Assembly: GCF_003448965.1 (NCBI RefSeq)
Contig: NZ_QRGC01000009.1
Location: 1 to 64,000 of the forward strand
Origin: Oceanicella sp. SM1341
GTDB taxonomy: Bacteria; Pseudomonadota; Alphaproteobacteria; Rhodobacterales; Rhodobacteraceae
DNA: 64,000 nucleotides
Direction of reading: 5' to 3'
In this document: in pieces, positions 43,616 to 52,521 of the stretch
Layout: each line of letters starts with the position of its first letter
How positions within the stretch are numbered: position 1 is the first letter of the stretch
Notes under the pieces: generated by a model
Told to the model about the DNA's origin: nothing
Database searches by the model: none
Seen by the model: only the letters and a program-made list of their open reading frames with translations
Made by a program: the position numbers and the translations under genes

Positions 43616-43641
43616 GGCCCGATCCAATCACGGATCGGGCC
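43616..43641. other. Perfect hairpin ahead of the acyl carrier protein gene
   Basis: GGCCCGATCC and GGATCGGGCC form a perfect 10-bp stem around a 6-base loop (AATCAC), in the gap between the divergent carrier-protein and epoxide-hydrolase genes. It could be an operator or a leader RNA structure; there is no T-tract. Confidence 0.5.
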
Positions 43642-43757
43642 CGCATGCCAGAGAATTTCAACCTGCGGATGCGCGTTCCGCCGCGTCGGGCAAGTGTGCA
43701 ATTGCGAAGTCGGCGCCTGCCCGGCAGGCTTCGGGACCGACCGCGAGGAGAGTGCCC

Positions 43758-44912
43758 ATGCCCGACATCACCCCCTTCACCATCGCCGTGCCCGACGCGG
43801 CGCTGGCGGATCTGCGCCGCCGGCTCGCGGAGGCCCGCTGGCCACCGGCCTCGCCCGCCGCCGCCTGGGAAGACGGCACCGACGCCGCCTTCCTGGCCGG
43901 GCTCGCCGCGCGCTGGCGTGACGGGTATGACTGGCGCGCCGCCGAGGCGCAGCTCAATGCCGTGCCCGGCTTCATGGCCCGGCTGCCCGGCGGCACGGTG
44001 CATTTCCAGCACGCGAAGGGCCGCGGCCCCCGGCCCTTCCCGCTCATCCTCACCCATGGCTGGCCGGGCTCCTTCGTGGAGGCGCAGCGCATCCTGCCGC
44101 TGCTCACCGACCCCGGCGCGCATGACGCCGACCCGGAGGACGCCTTCGACCTCGTGGTGCCCTCGCTGCCGGGCTACGGCTTCTCGCCGGCCCCCGCCGC
44201 GCCCGGCTGCGGCCCGGCCGCCATCGCCGGGCTGTGGCACGCGCTGATGGGCGCGCTTGGCTACACGCGCTACGGCGCCCAGGGCGGAGACTGGGGCGCG
44301 AGCGTGAGCACCTGGCTCGCGCGGCTGCACCCCGGGGCGGTGGCGGGGCTGCACCTGAACTTCATCCCGGGCAGCTTCATGCCACCGCCGGACGCAGCCC
44401 CGCCCACCCCGCAGGAGCAGGCCTTCCTCGCGCGGCGCGACACATGGGCCGGACACGAGGGCGCCTACGAGCACATCCAGGCCACCCGCCCGCAGACCCT
44501 CGCCTACGCGCTGGGGGACTCGCCGCTCGGCCTCGCGGCCTGGATCGCCGAGAAGTTCCGCGCCTGGACCGACACGGCCCCCGGCGGCCCGCCGCTCGGC
44601 GCCGTGCCGCCCGACACGCTGCTCACCAACATCTCGATCTACTGGTTCACCGGCAGCATCGGCTCCTCGATGCGGCTCTACCGCGAGGCCGCCGCCCGGC
44701 CGCTGCACTTCGCGCCCGGCGAGCGCGTGGCCCCGCCGCTGGGCGTGGCGGTGTTTCCCGCCGAGCTGCCCATGCCGCCGCGAAGCTGGGTGGAGCGGGT
44801 GTTCGACGTGGCACGCTGGAGCGAGATGCCCCGCGGCGGGCATTTCGCCGCCCTCGAGGCGCCCGAGGCACTGGCCGAGGAGATCCGCGCCTTCTTCCGC
44901 CCCCTGCGCTGA
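43758..44912 (+). CDS. Epoxide hydrolase, EHN-domain type
   Basis: 384-residue alpha/beta hydrolase with an N-terminal EHN region (ITPFTIAVPDAALADLRRRLAEARWP). THGWPGSF near residue 100 is the oxyanion motif, GAQGGDWGA near residue 177 holds the nucleophile aspartate, and GGHFAALEAPE near residue 360 holds the catalytic histidine. This matches microsomal/juvenile-hormone-type epoxide hydrolases. GAGGAG precedes the ATG. It is divergent from the FkbH cluster with no clear functional link; general epoxide detoxification is the default reading. Confidence 0.9.
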   Translation: MPDITPFTIAVPDAALADLRRRLAEARWPPASPAAAWEDGTDAAFLAGLAARWRDGYDWRAAEAQLNAVPGFMARLPGGTVHFQHAKGRGPRPFPLILTHGWPGSFVEAQRILPLLTDPGAHDADPEDAFDLVVPSLPGYGFSPAPAAPGCGPAAIAGLWHALMGALGYTRYGAQGGDWGASVSTWLARLHPGAVAGLHLNFIPGSFMPPPDAAPPTPQEQAFLARRDTWAGHEGAYEHIQATRPQTLAYALGDSPLGLAAWIAEKFRAWTDTAPGGPPLGAVPPDTLLTNISIYWFTGSIGSSMRLYREAAARPLHFAPGERVAPPLGVAVFPAELPMPPRSWVERVFDVARWSEMPRGGHFAALEAPEALAEEIRAFFRPLR

Positions 44913-45018
44913 GCCGGGGGGGCGCCAGAGGCGCATCCTGCTGACGCGCCGGAGGAGCCCCTACTGTTGCTCCAAAGGCGCTCCGGGCGCCGCTTCGTGT
45001 CCTGAGGGTCACGGTGGT

Positions 45019-45047
45019 TTGACAGTCCCGTGACGCATTTCTACCCT
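45019..45047 (+). promoter_or_regulatory. Candidate promoter of the third TRAP operon
   Basis: A perfect -35 TTGACA at 45019-45024 is followed after 17 bases by TACCCT at 45042-45047, about 55 bases ahead of the dctP start at 45102. Confidence 0.42.
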
Positions 45048-45101
45048 TGGCCGCCGGTCCGACGGGGGCCGGGATATCGGGGACGAGAACGGGGAATTCG
45101 A

Positions 45102-46130
45102 ATGGGGTACATGGGAAGAATGCGCGGGCTGGCGGCGCCGGTGCTGGGCGTCGTGGCGGGCGCGGCTTTCGCCGCGGGCGCGCTGGCGGCGGATTACACG
45201 GTCAAGATCGGCCACCTGGAGTCGACCGCGCAGTCGCGGCACATCCACCTGGAGATGGTGGCCGACCTGGTGGCCGAGCGCACCGAGGGCGCGGTGGAGT
45301 TCCAGATCTTCCCGCAGGGCCAGCTCGGCTCGCAGCGCGAGATGACCGAGGGCGTGCAGCTCGGCACGCTGGAGGCCACGGTCTCGCCGGCGGCCTTCCT
45401 CGGCGGGTTCAACCCGGCGGTGTCGGTGCTCGACATCCCCTTCCTGCTGCCCGATGACGATGCGCAGGCCCAGGCGCTGCGCGAGGGCCCCTTCGGCCAG
45501 GCGCTGTGCGAGAGCTTCAACAGCCGCGGCGTGACCTGCATCGGCCTGTGGCCGAACGGGCGCAAGAGCTTCACCTCGAACAAGCCCATCGCCAGCCTCG
45601 AGGATTTCGCCGGGCAGAAGTTCCGGGTGATGGATTCGAGCATCCTCATCGAGCAGTTCCGCGCCCTCGGCGCCTCGGCCGTGGCCCTGCCCTTCGGCGA
45701 GCTCTACACCGCGCTGCAGACCGGCGTGGTCGACGGCGAGGAGAACCCGCTCGACACCATCCGCAACATGAAGTTCTACGAGGTGCAGGACCACATGCTG
45801 GTGTCCGACCACGGCGCGATGGAGGACGTGATCCTGTTCAACCCGGCCTTCTGGCAGTCCCTGCCGGAGGAGTACCGCGACATCATCACCGGCGCCTTCG
45901 AGGAGGTGATCCCCGACCTCATCGCCCACAAGGCCGCCGCGGTGGCCGATGCGCGCAAGGCGATCGAGGAGGCCGGGCTCGAGGTGACCGAGCTCACCCC
46001 CGAGCAGAAGGCCGCCTTCCGCGAGGCGATGTACCCCGCCGCGCGTGACGCCTATCTCGCGCGCGCGGGCGACGAGGGTGCGGCGTTGATCTCCGCCTAC
46101 GAGGCAGCCTACAAGGCGCTCGACAACTGA
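45102..46130 (+). CDS. TRAP transporter substrate-binding protein, DctP family (third system)
   Basis: 342-residue periplasmic receptor with a signal peptide (about 1-30, ending LAA). TVKIGHLESTAQSRHIHLEMVADLVAERT and FPQGQLGSQREMTEGVQLGTLE are classic DctP stretches, and GQKFRVMDS near residue 180 supplies the carboxylate-binding arginine. It is not close to the two paralogues in the left third. Start at ATG 45102 with GGGGAA before it; ATG 45120 is an alternative. It heads a dctPQM operon, with a hairpin separating it from dctQ. Confidence 0.93.
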   Translation: MGYMGRMRGLAAPVLGVVAGAAFAAGALAADYTVKIGHLESTAQSRHIHLEMVADLVAERTEGAVEFQIFPQGQLGSQREMTEGVQLGTLEATVSPAAFLGGFNPAVSVLDIPFLLPDDDAQAQALREGPFGQALCESFNSRGVTCIGLWPNGRKSFTSNKPIASLEDFAGQKFRVMDSSILIEQFRALGASAVALPFGELYTALQTGVVDGEENPLDTIRNMKFYEVQDHMLVSDHGAMEDVILFNPAFWQSLPEEYRDIITGAFEEVIPDLIAHKAAAVADARKAIEEAGLEVTELTPEQKAAFREAMYPAARDAYLARAGDEGAALISAYEAAYKALDN

Positions 46131-46138
46131 CCGGGCGG

Positions 46139-46167
46139 GCCGGCGGGCGGCCCTCTCGCCCGCCGGC
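46139..46167 (+). terminator. Intercistronic hairpin between dctP and dctQ
   Basis: An 11-bp perfect stem (GCCGGCGGGCG with CGCCCGCCGGC) and 7-base loop, starting nine bases after the dctP stop; no T-tract. The position is the same as at 1599 and 29427 in the other TRAP operons. Confidence 0.6.
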
Positions 46168-46208
46168 ACCGCGCCGGAGCCCTGCCCTTTCCGGCCCGGA
46201 GACCCGAT

Positions 46209-46727
46209 GTGAGAGCCCTCGCCGCCCTGCGCCTCGCCGAGCGCACCGCCCTGGTGATCCTCTTCCTCACCATGGTGGCGCTCTTCGCGCTCAACGTCGT
46301 GGCCCGGCAGCTGGGCGGCGACCTCGCCTCCGACCTCGCCTGGATCGACGAGGCGGTGCGGGTGATGAACCTGTTCCTCGTCTTCCTCGCCGCCGGCCTC
46401 GCGCTCGAGCGCGGCCGCCACGTGAGCGTGCACACCTGGCGTGACCGGCTGGCGGCGCGCAGCCGGCTGCCGCTGCGCAAGCTGATCGACGCGCTCGGGC
46501 TGCTGTTCTCGCTCTACGTCGCCTGGCTGGGGCTGAAGATGGCGCTCTTCGTGTTCTCCACCGGCCAGCAAAGCCCCACGCTGGGGCTCGCCATGGGCTG
46601 GATCTACATGGCCCCCGCCATCGGCTTCGTGCTGCTCGCCCTGCGCTACGGGCTCAACCTCGCCGGGGTGACGGACCGCTACGCCGCGCAGGCCGCGGCC
46701 GAGGCAAATGCGGAGGAGCCGGCATGA
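46209..46727 (+). CDS. TRAP transporter small permease, DctQ family (third system)
   Basis: 172-residue membrane protein with four hydrophobic segments. LAWIDEAVRVMNLFLVFLAAGLALERGRHVSV follows the DctQ pattern of a second span and a charged loop. The start is a GTG at 46209; an ATG two bases before it leads straight to a stop. Its stop overlaps the dctM start (ATGA), showing tight coupling. Confidence 0.9.
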   Translation: MRALAALRLAERTALVILFLTMVALFALNVVARQLGGDLASDLAWIDEAVRVMNLFLVFLAAGLALERGRHVSVHTWRDRLAARSRLPLRKLIDALGLLFSLYVAWLGLKMALFVFSTGQQSPTLGLAMGWIYMAPAIGFVLLALRYGLNLAGVTDRYAAQAAAEANAEEPA

Positions 46728-48007
46728 TCCTGCTCGGTGTCGTGATCGTGGTGGCCGTCGCCCTGCTGGTGGCGGGCTTCGAGATGATCCTCGTGCTCGG
46801 CGTGCCGGCGCTGATGGTCAAGCAGTTCTTCTTCGCCTCCCTGCCCGACCCGGTGGTGGTGCAGAAGATCCTCGGCGGCATCAACCATTCCACCCTGCTC
46901 GCCATCCCCTTCTTCATCCTCGCCGCCGAATTGATGGGCGAGGGGCAGATCGCGCAGCGCCTCACCGGGCTGGTGAAGGCGCTGCTCGGCCACCTGCGCG
47001 GCGGCATGGGCTACACGGCGATCGGGGGGGCGATGGCCTTCGGCTCGGTCTCGGGCTCGGCGCCGGCCACGGTGGCGGCGATGGGGCGCATCGTCTACCC
47101 CGAGCTGCGCGCCGCCCGTTTCTCCGAGCGCTTCTCGCTCGGGCTCATCGCCTCGAGTGCCGAGACCGCCCTGCTCATTCCGCCCTCGATCACGCTGATC
47201 ATCTACGGCTGGATGACCGGCACCTCGGTGGCGGCGCTCTTCGTGGGCGGGCTCGCGGTGGGGGTGGTGCTGGGCCTCGCCTTCGCGGTGATGGCGGCGG
47301 TGGCGGCCCGGCGGGCCGGAAACACCCGCGGCCCCGCGCCGCGGCTGCGCGACATCCTCGCCGCCCTGCGCCGCTCGGGCTGGGCGCTCGGCATGCCGGC
47401 GATCATCCTGGGCGGCATCTACGGCGGCATCTTCACCCCCACCGAGGCCGCGGCGGTGAGCGTGGTCTACGCCATCCTGGTGGAGGGCTTCATCTACCGC
47501 GAGCTCAGCCTCGCGAAGCTCTTCGCGGTCACCGAGCGGGCGGCGATCTCCACCGCGATCATCTTCATCCTGCTGGCGATGGGGGGGCTGCTCTCCTATT
47601 TCATCACCCTCGCGCAGGTCCCCTCCGCCATCATCGCCGGGCTGCAGGCGATGGACGCGGGCCCCCTCACCTTCCTGCTGGTGGTCAACCTCACCTTCTT
47701 CGTCGCCGGCATGTTCATCGACCCGAACTCGGCGCTGCTCATCCTCGTGCCGCCGCTGTTTCCGGTAGCGCAGGCGCTGGGGGTGGACCCGGTGCATTTC
47801 GGCCTGATCGTGACGCTGAACATCTCCATCGGCATGATCACCCCGCCCTTCGGGCTCGACCTCTTCGTGGCCTCCTCCTCGCTCGGCAAGCCGGTGATGA
47901 CCATCGTCTCGGGCATCTGGCCCTTCGTCTTCGCCAATATCGTGGTGCTGCTCATCGTCACCTACGTGCCGGGCATCTCCACCTTCCTGCCGCACCTGCT
48001 GCTCTGA
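46724..48007 (+). CDS. TRAP transporter large permease, DctM family (third system)
   Basis: 427-residue membrane protein with about twelve hydrophobic segments. DctM signatures include ILGGINHSTLLAIPFFILAAELM, GSVSGSAPATVAAMG near residue 110, and the late NLTFFVAGMFIDPNSALLILVPPLF and ITPPFGLDLFV. It completes the third TRAP transporter. The DeoR gene downstream begins after about 110 bases. Confidence 0.93.
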   Translation: MILLGVVIVVAVALLVAGFEMILVLGVPALMVKQFFFASLPDPVVVQKILGGINHSTLLAIPFFILAAELMGEGQIAQRLTGLVKALLGHLRGGMGYTAIGGAMAFGSVSGSAPATVAAMGRIVYPELRAARFSERFSLGLIASSAETALLIPPSITLIIYGWMTGTSVAALFVGGLAVGVVLGLAFAVMAAVAARRAGNTRGPAPRLRDILAALRRSGWALGMPAIILGGIYGGIFTPTEAAAVSVVYAILVEGFIYRELSLAKLFAVTERAAISTAIIFILLAMGGLLSYFITLAQVPSAIIAGLQAMDAGPLTFLLVVNLTFFVAGMFIDPNSALLILVPPLFPVAQALGVDPVHFGLIVTLNISIGMITPPFGLDLFVASSSLGKPVMTIVSGIWPFVFANIVVLLIVTYVPGISTFLPHLLL

Positions 48008-48115
48008 GGCCCCCCGGCCCGGCTTTCACCTGAATGCCACCGGGGCGTCATGCGCCTGTCATCCGGCGGGTCCATGTGTCGATGCGAAAACGCAATCCGC
48101 ACACGGCCCTTTCGA

Positions 48116-48892
48116 ATGAACACTTCCGACCGGCAGAACGACATCGTGGCGCTGATCCGCGAGCGCGGCCTCCTCGGCATCGACCTGCTGGCCGAGCATT
48201 TCGCCGTGACGCCCCAGACCATCCGCCGCGACGTGAACGCGCTGTGCGACGCCAACATCCTGCGCCGCCGCCACGGCGGGGCGGAGCTGTTGCAGGCGGC
48301 CACCAACTCGCCCTACGACAGCCGCCGCATCACCAACCTCGCGGCCAAGCGCCGGGTGGGGGCGGCGGTGGCGGGGCTGATCCCCAACCACGCCTCGGTG
48401 ATGCTGGGCATCGGCACCACGCCCGAGCAGGTGGCCCTCGCCCTCACCGGGCATGACGACCTCACGGTCATCACCAACAATCTCAACGTGGCGATGGCGC
48501 TCTCGGCCAACCGCTCGAACCGGGTGGTGATCGCCGGCGGCACCCTGCGCCTGCCGGACCGCGACCTGCTGGGCCCGGAGGCGGAGGCGCTGTTCCGCGG
48601 CTACCGCGCCGATTTCGGCGTGTTCGGCGTGGGCGGCATCGACGCCGACGGCACCCTGCTCGACTTCGACCGCGCCGAGGTGGCCGCCCGCGAGGCGCTG
48701 CGCGAAAGCTGCCGCCATGCCATTCTCGTCGCCGACCGCTCGAAGTTCGGCCGCCCCGCGCCCGCGCATGGCGGCGCGCTGTCGAGCGCCGACACGCTGG
48801 TGCTCGACGCCGCCCCGCCCCCTGCCCTCGCGGCACTGGCCGAGGCGGCGGGCGTGCGGCTGGTGCTGCCGGAAGGGGAGATCGCGGCATGA
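48116..48892 (+). CDS. DeoR family transcriptional regulator
   Basis: 258-residue regulator. An N-terminal helix-turn-helix (RQNDIVALIRERGLLGIDLLAEHFAVTPQTIRRDVNAL) is followed by the DeoR C-terminal sugar-phosphate-binding domain (LIPNHASVMLGIGTTPEQVALAL, then VVIAGGTLR and DFGVFGVGGID). It resembles GlpR. The start at ATG 48116 fits family N-termini. Its stop overlaps the ATG of the ABC ATPase gene (ATGA), so the regulator is the first gene of the ABC operon and probably senses a phosphorylated product of the imported sugar or polyol. Confidence 0.92.
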   Translation: MNTSDRQNDIVALIRERGLLGIDLLAEHFAVTPQTIRRDVNALCDANILRRRHGGAELLQAATNSPYDSRRITNLAAKRRVGAAVAGLIPNHASVMLGIGTTPEQVALALTGHDDLTVITNNLNVAMALSANRSNRVVIAGGTLRLPDRDLLGPEAEALFRGYRADFGVFGVGGIDADGTLLDFDRAEVAAREALRESCRHAILVADRSKFGRPAPAHGGALSSADTLVLDAAPPPALAALAEAAGVRLVLPEGEIAA

Positions 48893-49968
48893 GTGCCTTT
48901 CTCGAGCTTGACGGGCTGACGCGCGAATGGGGCCCCGGCACCGGGGTGCGTGACCTCTCCCTGCAGGTGGAGCGCGGCGAGTTCGTGGTGCTGCTCGGCC
49001 CCTCGGGCTGCGGCAAGTCCACCACGCTGCGCCTCGTCGCGGGGCTCGAGAGCGCGGATGCCGGCCGGCTGCGCATCGACGGGCGCGATGTCACCGGCCT
49101 GCCGCCCTCGGCGCGCGGGCTGTCGATGGTCTTCCAGTCCTACGCGCTGTTCCCGCACCTCAGCGTGGCGGAAAACATCACCTTCGGGCTGAAGGTGCGC
49201 CGCGTGCCCCGGGCCGAGCGCGACCGGCTGCTGGCCCAGGCGCTCGAGACCACCGGGCTCACCGGGCTGGAGGCGCGCCGCCCGGCCCAGCTCTCCGGCG
49301 GGCAGCGCCAGCGCGTGGCGCTCGCGCGCGCCATCGTCTCCGACCACCCGCTGTGCCTGATGGACGAGCCGCTCTCCAACCTCGACGCCAAGCTGCGCCA
49401 CGCCGTGCGCCAGGACATCCGCGCCCTGCAGCGCCGGCTGGGCCTCACGGTGCTCTATGTCACCCATGACCAGACCGAGGCCATGGGCATGGCCGACCGC
49501 GTGGTGCTGCTCAACCGCGGCCGCATCGAGCAGGCCGCCGCCCCGGCCGAGCTCTACGAGCGCCCGGCCACCGGCTTTGCCGCCACCTTCCTCGGCGCGC
49601 CACCGATGACGCTGCTGCCCGTGACCGCCCTGCCCGAGGCGCTGCGCCCCGCCGCCGCCCTGCCCCCCGGGGCGGTGCTGGGCGTGCGGCCCGAGGCCAT
49701 CCGCCTGCACGGCCCCGGCCCGGGCCTGATGCCCGCGGTGGTGGAGAGCTGCGAGTTCCTCGGCGCCGAGACGCTGGTCTACCTCGCCTGCGGCGCCGCC
49801 CGGCTCATCGCCCGCGCCCCCGGCCGCCGCGAGATCGCCCCCGGCACCCCTCTCGGCCTGGGCTGGGAGCCCGGCGCCGCGCATGTCTTCGAGAGCCCGG
49901 AGGGCGCGCGCATAGCCCCCGGCGCGCCCCATTCCACCCCCATGCCTGCCACCCCCATGTCCGTGTGA
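48889..49968 (+). CDS. ABC transporter ATP-binding protein, UgpC/MalK type
   Basis: 359-residue ATPase for carbohydrate import. Walker A GPSGCGKST near residue 40, signature LSGGQRQR, Walker B LCLMDEPLSNLD and switch YVTHDQTEA are intact; a C-terminal TOBE regulatory domain follows (LGVRPEAIRL). It energises the importer formed with the receptor and two permeases downstream. Confidence 0.93.
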   Translation: MSAFLELDGLTREWGPGTGVRDLSLQVERGEFVVLLGPSGCGKSTTLRLVAGLESADAGRLRIDGRDVTGLPPSARGLSMVFQSYALFPHLSVAENITFGLKVRRVPRAERDRLLAQALETTGLTGLEARRPAQLSGGQRQRVALARAIVSDHPLCLMDEPLSNLDAKLRHAVRQDIRALQRRLGLTVLYVTHDQTEAMGMADRVVLLNRGRIEQAAAPAELYERPATGFAATFLGAPPMTLLPVTALPEALRPAAALPPGAVLGVRPEAIRLHGPGPGLMPAVVESCEFLGAETLVYLACGAARLIARAPGRREIAPGTPLGLGWEPGAAHVFESPEGARIAPGAPHSTPMPATPMSV

Positions 49969-49985
49969 CAGAAGGACCTGCTTTC

Positions 49986-51251
49986 ATGACCAGAACGTTC
50001 CTCAAGGCGGCCCTCCTCGGCGCGGCCGCCGCCCTGCCGGCGCTGCCCGCCGCGGCCGACACCGAGCTCACCATGTATTACCCGATCTCCGTCGGCGGCG
50101 CGCTGACCGAGGTGATCGACGGGTTCATCTCCGGCTTCGAGGCCGAGAACCCCGACATCCGCGTGAACGCCGTCTACGCCGGCAACTACGACGACACCCG
50201 CGTGCGCACCCTCTCGGCCATCATGGCGGGCGACCCGGCGCAGCTCTCGGTGCTGTTCTCCATCGACGTCTACGAGCTGATGGAACAGGACCTGATCGTG
50301 CCCTTCGACGAGGTCGCCACCAGCGCCGAGGACAAGGCCTGGCTGAAGAGCTTCTACCCCGCACTGATGGCCAATGGCGAGGCCGAGGGCCATGTCTGGG
50401 GCGTGCCCTTCCAGCGCTCGACCATCGTGCTCTACTACAACAAGGACATGTTCCGCGAAGCCGGGCTCGACCCCGAGACACCCCCCGCCAACTGGGACGA
50501 GATGGTCGCCGACGCGAAGGCCCTGCGCAAGGACGACCGCTGGGGCCTGATGGTGCCCTCCACCGGCTACCCCTACTGGATGTTTCAGGCCTTCGCGATC
50601 CAGAACGGCCAGGAGCTGATGTCGGCCAGCGGCACCGAGACGCATTTCGACACCCCCGCCGCCGTGGAGGCCCTCACCTTCTGGCGCGACCTCTCGGCGG
50701 TGCATGACGTGATGCCCGGCGGCACCATCGAGTGGGGCACCCTGCGCCAGGCCTTCCTGCAGGGCCAGACGGCGATGATGTGGCACACCACCGGCAACCT
50801 CACCGCGGTGCGCGACGGTGCCGATTTCGACTTCGGCGTGGCGATGCTGCCGGCCCACACCCAGCCCGGCTCGCCCACCGGCGGCGGCAACTTCTACCTG
50901 TTTAAGGGCGCATCTGAGGAGGAGCAGCAGGCCTCGCTGAAGCTCATCAAGTACATGACCGCCCCGGAGCGCGCCGCCGAATGGTCGATCGCCACCGGCT
51001 ACGTGGGCATCTCGCCCGCCGCCTACGACACCCCGGCGCTGAAGCAATACGCCGCCGATTTCCCCCAGGCGGTGGTTGCGCGTGACCAGCTCGAGGTCGC
51101 GGTGCCCGAGCTCTCCACCTACGAGACCGGCCGGGTGCGCGAGGCGCTGAACTCCGCGGTGCAGTCGGTGCTCACCGGCACCGCCCAGCCGCAGGATGCG
51201 CTGGAGGACGCCCAGTCCATCGCCGAGCGCCTGCTGCGCCCCTACCGCTGA
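49986..51251 (+). CDS. ABC transporter substrate-binding protein, UgpB-like
   Basis: 421-residue periplasmic receptor with a signal peptide (about 1-25, ending AAA). Residues from TELTMYYPISVGG onward match the extracellular family 1 group, especially glycerol-3-phosphate-type receptors (VNAVYAGNYDDTRVRTLSAIMAGD and VPFQRSTIVLYYNKDMFREAG). Start chosen at ATG 49986, 17 bases after the ATPase stop. Sugar, polyol or glycerol phosphodiester are all possible ligands. Confidence 0.92.
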   Translation: MTRTFLKAALLGAAAALPALPAAADTELTMYYPISVGGALTEVIDGFISGFEAENPDIRVNAVYAGNYDDTRVRTLSAIMAGDPAQLSVLFSIDVYELMEQDLIVPFDEVATSAEDKAWLKSFYPALMANGEAEGHVWGVPFQRSTIVLYYNKDMFREAGLDPETPPANWDEMVADAKALRKDDRWGLMVPSTGYPYWMFQAFAIQNGQELMSASGTETHFDTPAAVEALTFWRDLSAVHDVMPGGTIEWGTLRQAFLQGQTAMMWHTTGNLTAVRDGADFDFGVAMLPAHTQPGSPTGGGNFYLFKGASEEEQQASLKLIKYMTAPERAAEWSIATGYVGISPAAYDTPALKQYAADFPQAVVARDQLEVAVPELSTYETGRVREALNSAVQSVLTGTAQPQDALEDAQSIAERLLRPYR

Positions 51252-51258
51252 GCGGCCG

Positions 51259-51284
51259 GGCGGAGCACCCCCGGGCGCTCCGCC
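51259..51284 (+). terminator. Hairpin after the UgpB-like receptor gene
   Basis: GGCGGAGC and GCTCCGCC form an 8-bp stem with a 10-base loop, eight bases after the receptor stop. It may limit read-through into the permease genes; no T-tract. Confidence 0.45.
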
Positions 51285-51319
51285 TCCCGCCCGGCACGGG
51301 CTGCCCACCCCGCACCCCG

Positions 51320-51553
51320 CTGCCCCGGCCCCCGAGCCGGGGCCTCGCGGGCCGGAACGCCGCCACCGCCGCCCTTGCCCCGGGCCGACCGGATGCGCCC
51401 CGCGCGGCCCCCGCGCGACCGCCGCTCCGCCAGCCCCGCATCGGCCACTGGCCCGGGCTGCTGCGTCAGCCCCGGCCGCTGCATCCCGAGGCCCCGCACA
51501 CTGCACCGGGGCTCTCGCACTGCGCTGCCCCGGCCACCGAGCCGGGGCCTCGC
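51320..51553 (+). repeat. Pair of 29-bp direct repeats with internal hairpin
   Basis: Copies at 51320-51348 and 51525-51553 match at 28 of 29 bases. Each contains CCCCGGC and GCCGGGG seven-base arms and so can fold into a stem-loop. A degraded third copy may follow near 51568. The function is unknown. Confidence 0.6.
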
Positions 51554-51615
51554 CCCGCACGACGCTCCGGCCCTCGCGCCGGGGCCTCACCCCGCCGCCG
51601 CCCAGGAGCCGCGCG

Positions 51616-52521
51616 ATGACCCAGACACCGGAGCATGACCGGTCCCACGACCGCCGCCGCATGGCGCTCTACGGCTGGATGCTGGCCTCGCCGGCGCTGA
51701 TCCTGCTCACGGTCTTCGCCTTCCTGCCCGCCGGCCACGCGCTGTGGCAGAGCCTGTTCACCCGCGCCACCTCGCGCCGCCCCGCCCGCTTCGCCGGGCT
51801 CGACAATTACACGTACCTGTTCGACGACCCCACCTTCTGGAAGGTGGTGCACAACAACCTCGTCTATGCCGCCGTCACCATCCCCGCCTCCATCGCCATC
51901 GCGCTGGTGATGGCACTCTGGGCCAACCAGGCGCTGCGCGGCCGGGCCTTCCTGCGCACCGCCTTCTTCGTGCCCACCATGCTGCCGATGATCGCGGCGG
52001 CGAACCTGTGGCTGTTCTTCTACACCCCCGACATCGGGCTGATCGACCGCATCACCGGCCTGTTCGGCGCCGCCCCGGTGAACTGGCTCGGCCAGCCCGA
52101 TACCGCGCTCTGGGCGGTGATCGCCGTGTCGGTGTGGAAGGAGGCGGGCTTCTTCATGGTCTTCTACCTCGCCGCCCTGCAGACCATCCCGCCCGACCTG
52201 CGCGAAGCCGCCACCATCGAGGGCGCCTCCCGCGCCACCTACCTGCGCCGGGTGCTGCTGCCGCTGCTGATGCCCACCACGCTGTTCATCCTGGTGAACG
52301 CGCTGATCAACTCGGTGAAGCTCATCGACCATCTGTTCATCCTCACCAAGGGCGGGCCGGACAACGCCTCAAAGCTGCTGCTCTACTGGATCTGGGAAAC
52401 CGCCTTCTCCTATTTCGACCGCCCCGCCGCCGCCGCCCTCACCTGCCTCGTGCTGCTGGTGCTCGGTCTCCTTGCCGTGGCGCAGTTCCGCGGGCTCGAC
52501 CGGAGGATCCACTACCGATGA
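51616..52521 (+). CDS. ABC transporter permease, carbohydrate type (UgpA/MalF-like)
   Basis: 301-residue membrane protein with six hydrophobic segments. The EAA loop LREAATIEGASRATYLRRVLLPLLMPT lies near residues 195-220. CAGGAG stands seven bases before the ATG. Its stop overlaps the next permease start (ATGA), so the two are translated together. Confidence 0.92.
   Translation: MTQTPEHDRSHDRRRMALYGWMLASPALILLTVFAFLPAGHALWQSLFTRATSRRPARFAGLDNYTYLFDDPTFWKVVHNNLVYAAVTIPASIAIALVMALWANQALRGRAFLRTAFFVPTMLPMIAAANLWLFFYTPDIGLIDRITGLFGAAPVNWLGQPDTALWAVIAVSVWKEAGFFMVFYLAALQTIPPDLREAATIEGASRATYLRRVLLPLLMPTTLFILVNALINSVKLIDHLFILTKGGPDNASKLLLYWIWETAFSYFDRPAAAALTCLVLLVLGLLAVAQFRGLDRRIHYR

Larger units (their letters stand above)
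51252..51615. other. GC-rich intercistronic stretch inside the ABC operon
   Basis: 364 bases without a supported gene between the receptor and the first permease gene. It holds the hairpin at 51259-51284, two copies of a 29-bp repeat at 51320 and 51525, and mostly proline/arginine-coding GC-rich DNA. Such a long gap is unusual inside an operon whose other genes nearly touch. Confidence 0.55.
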
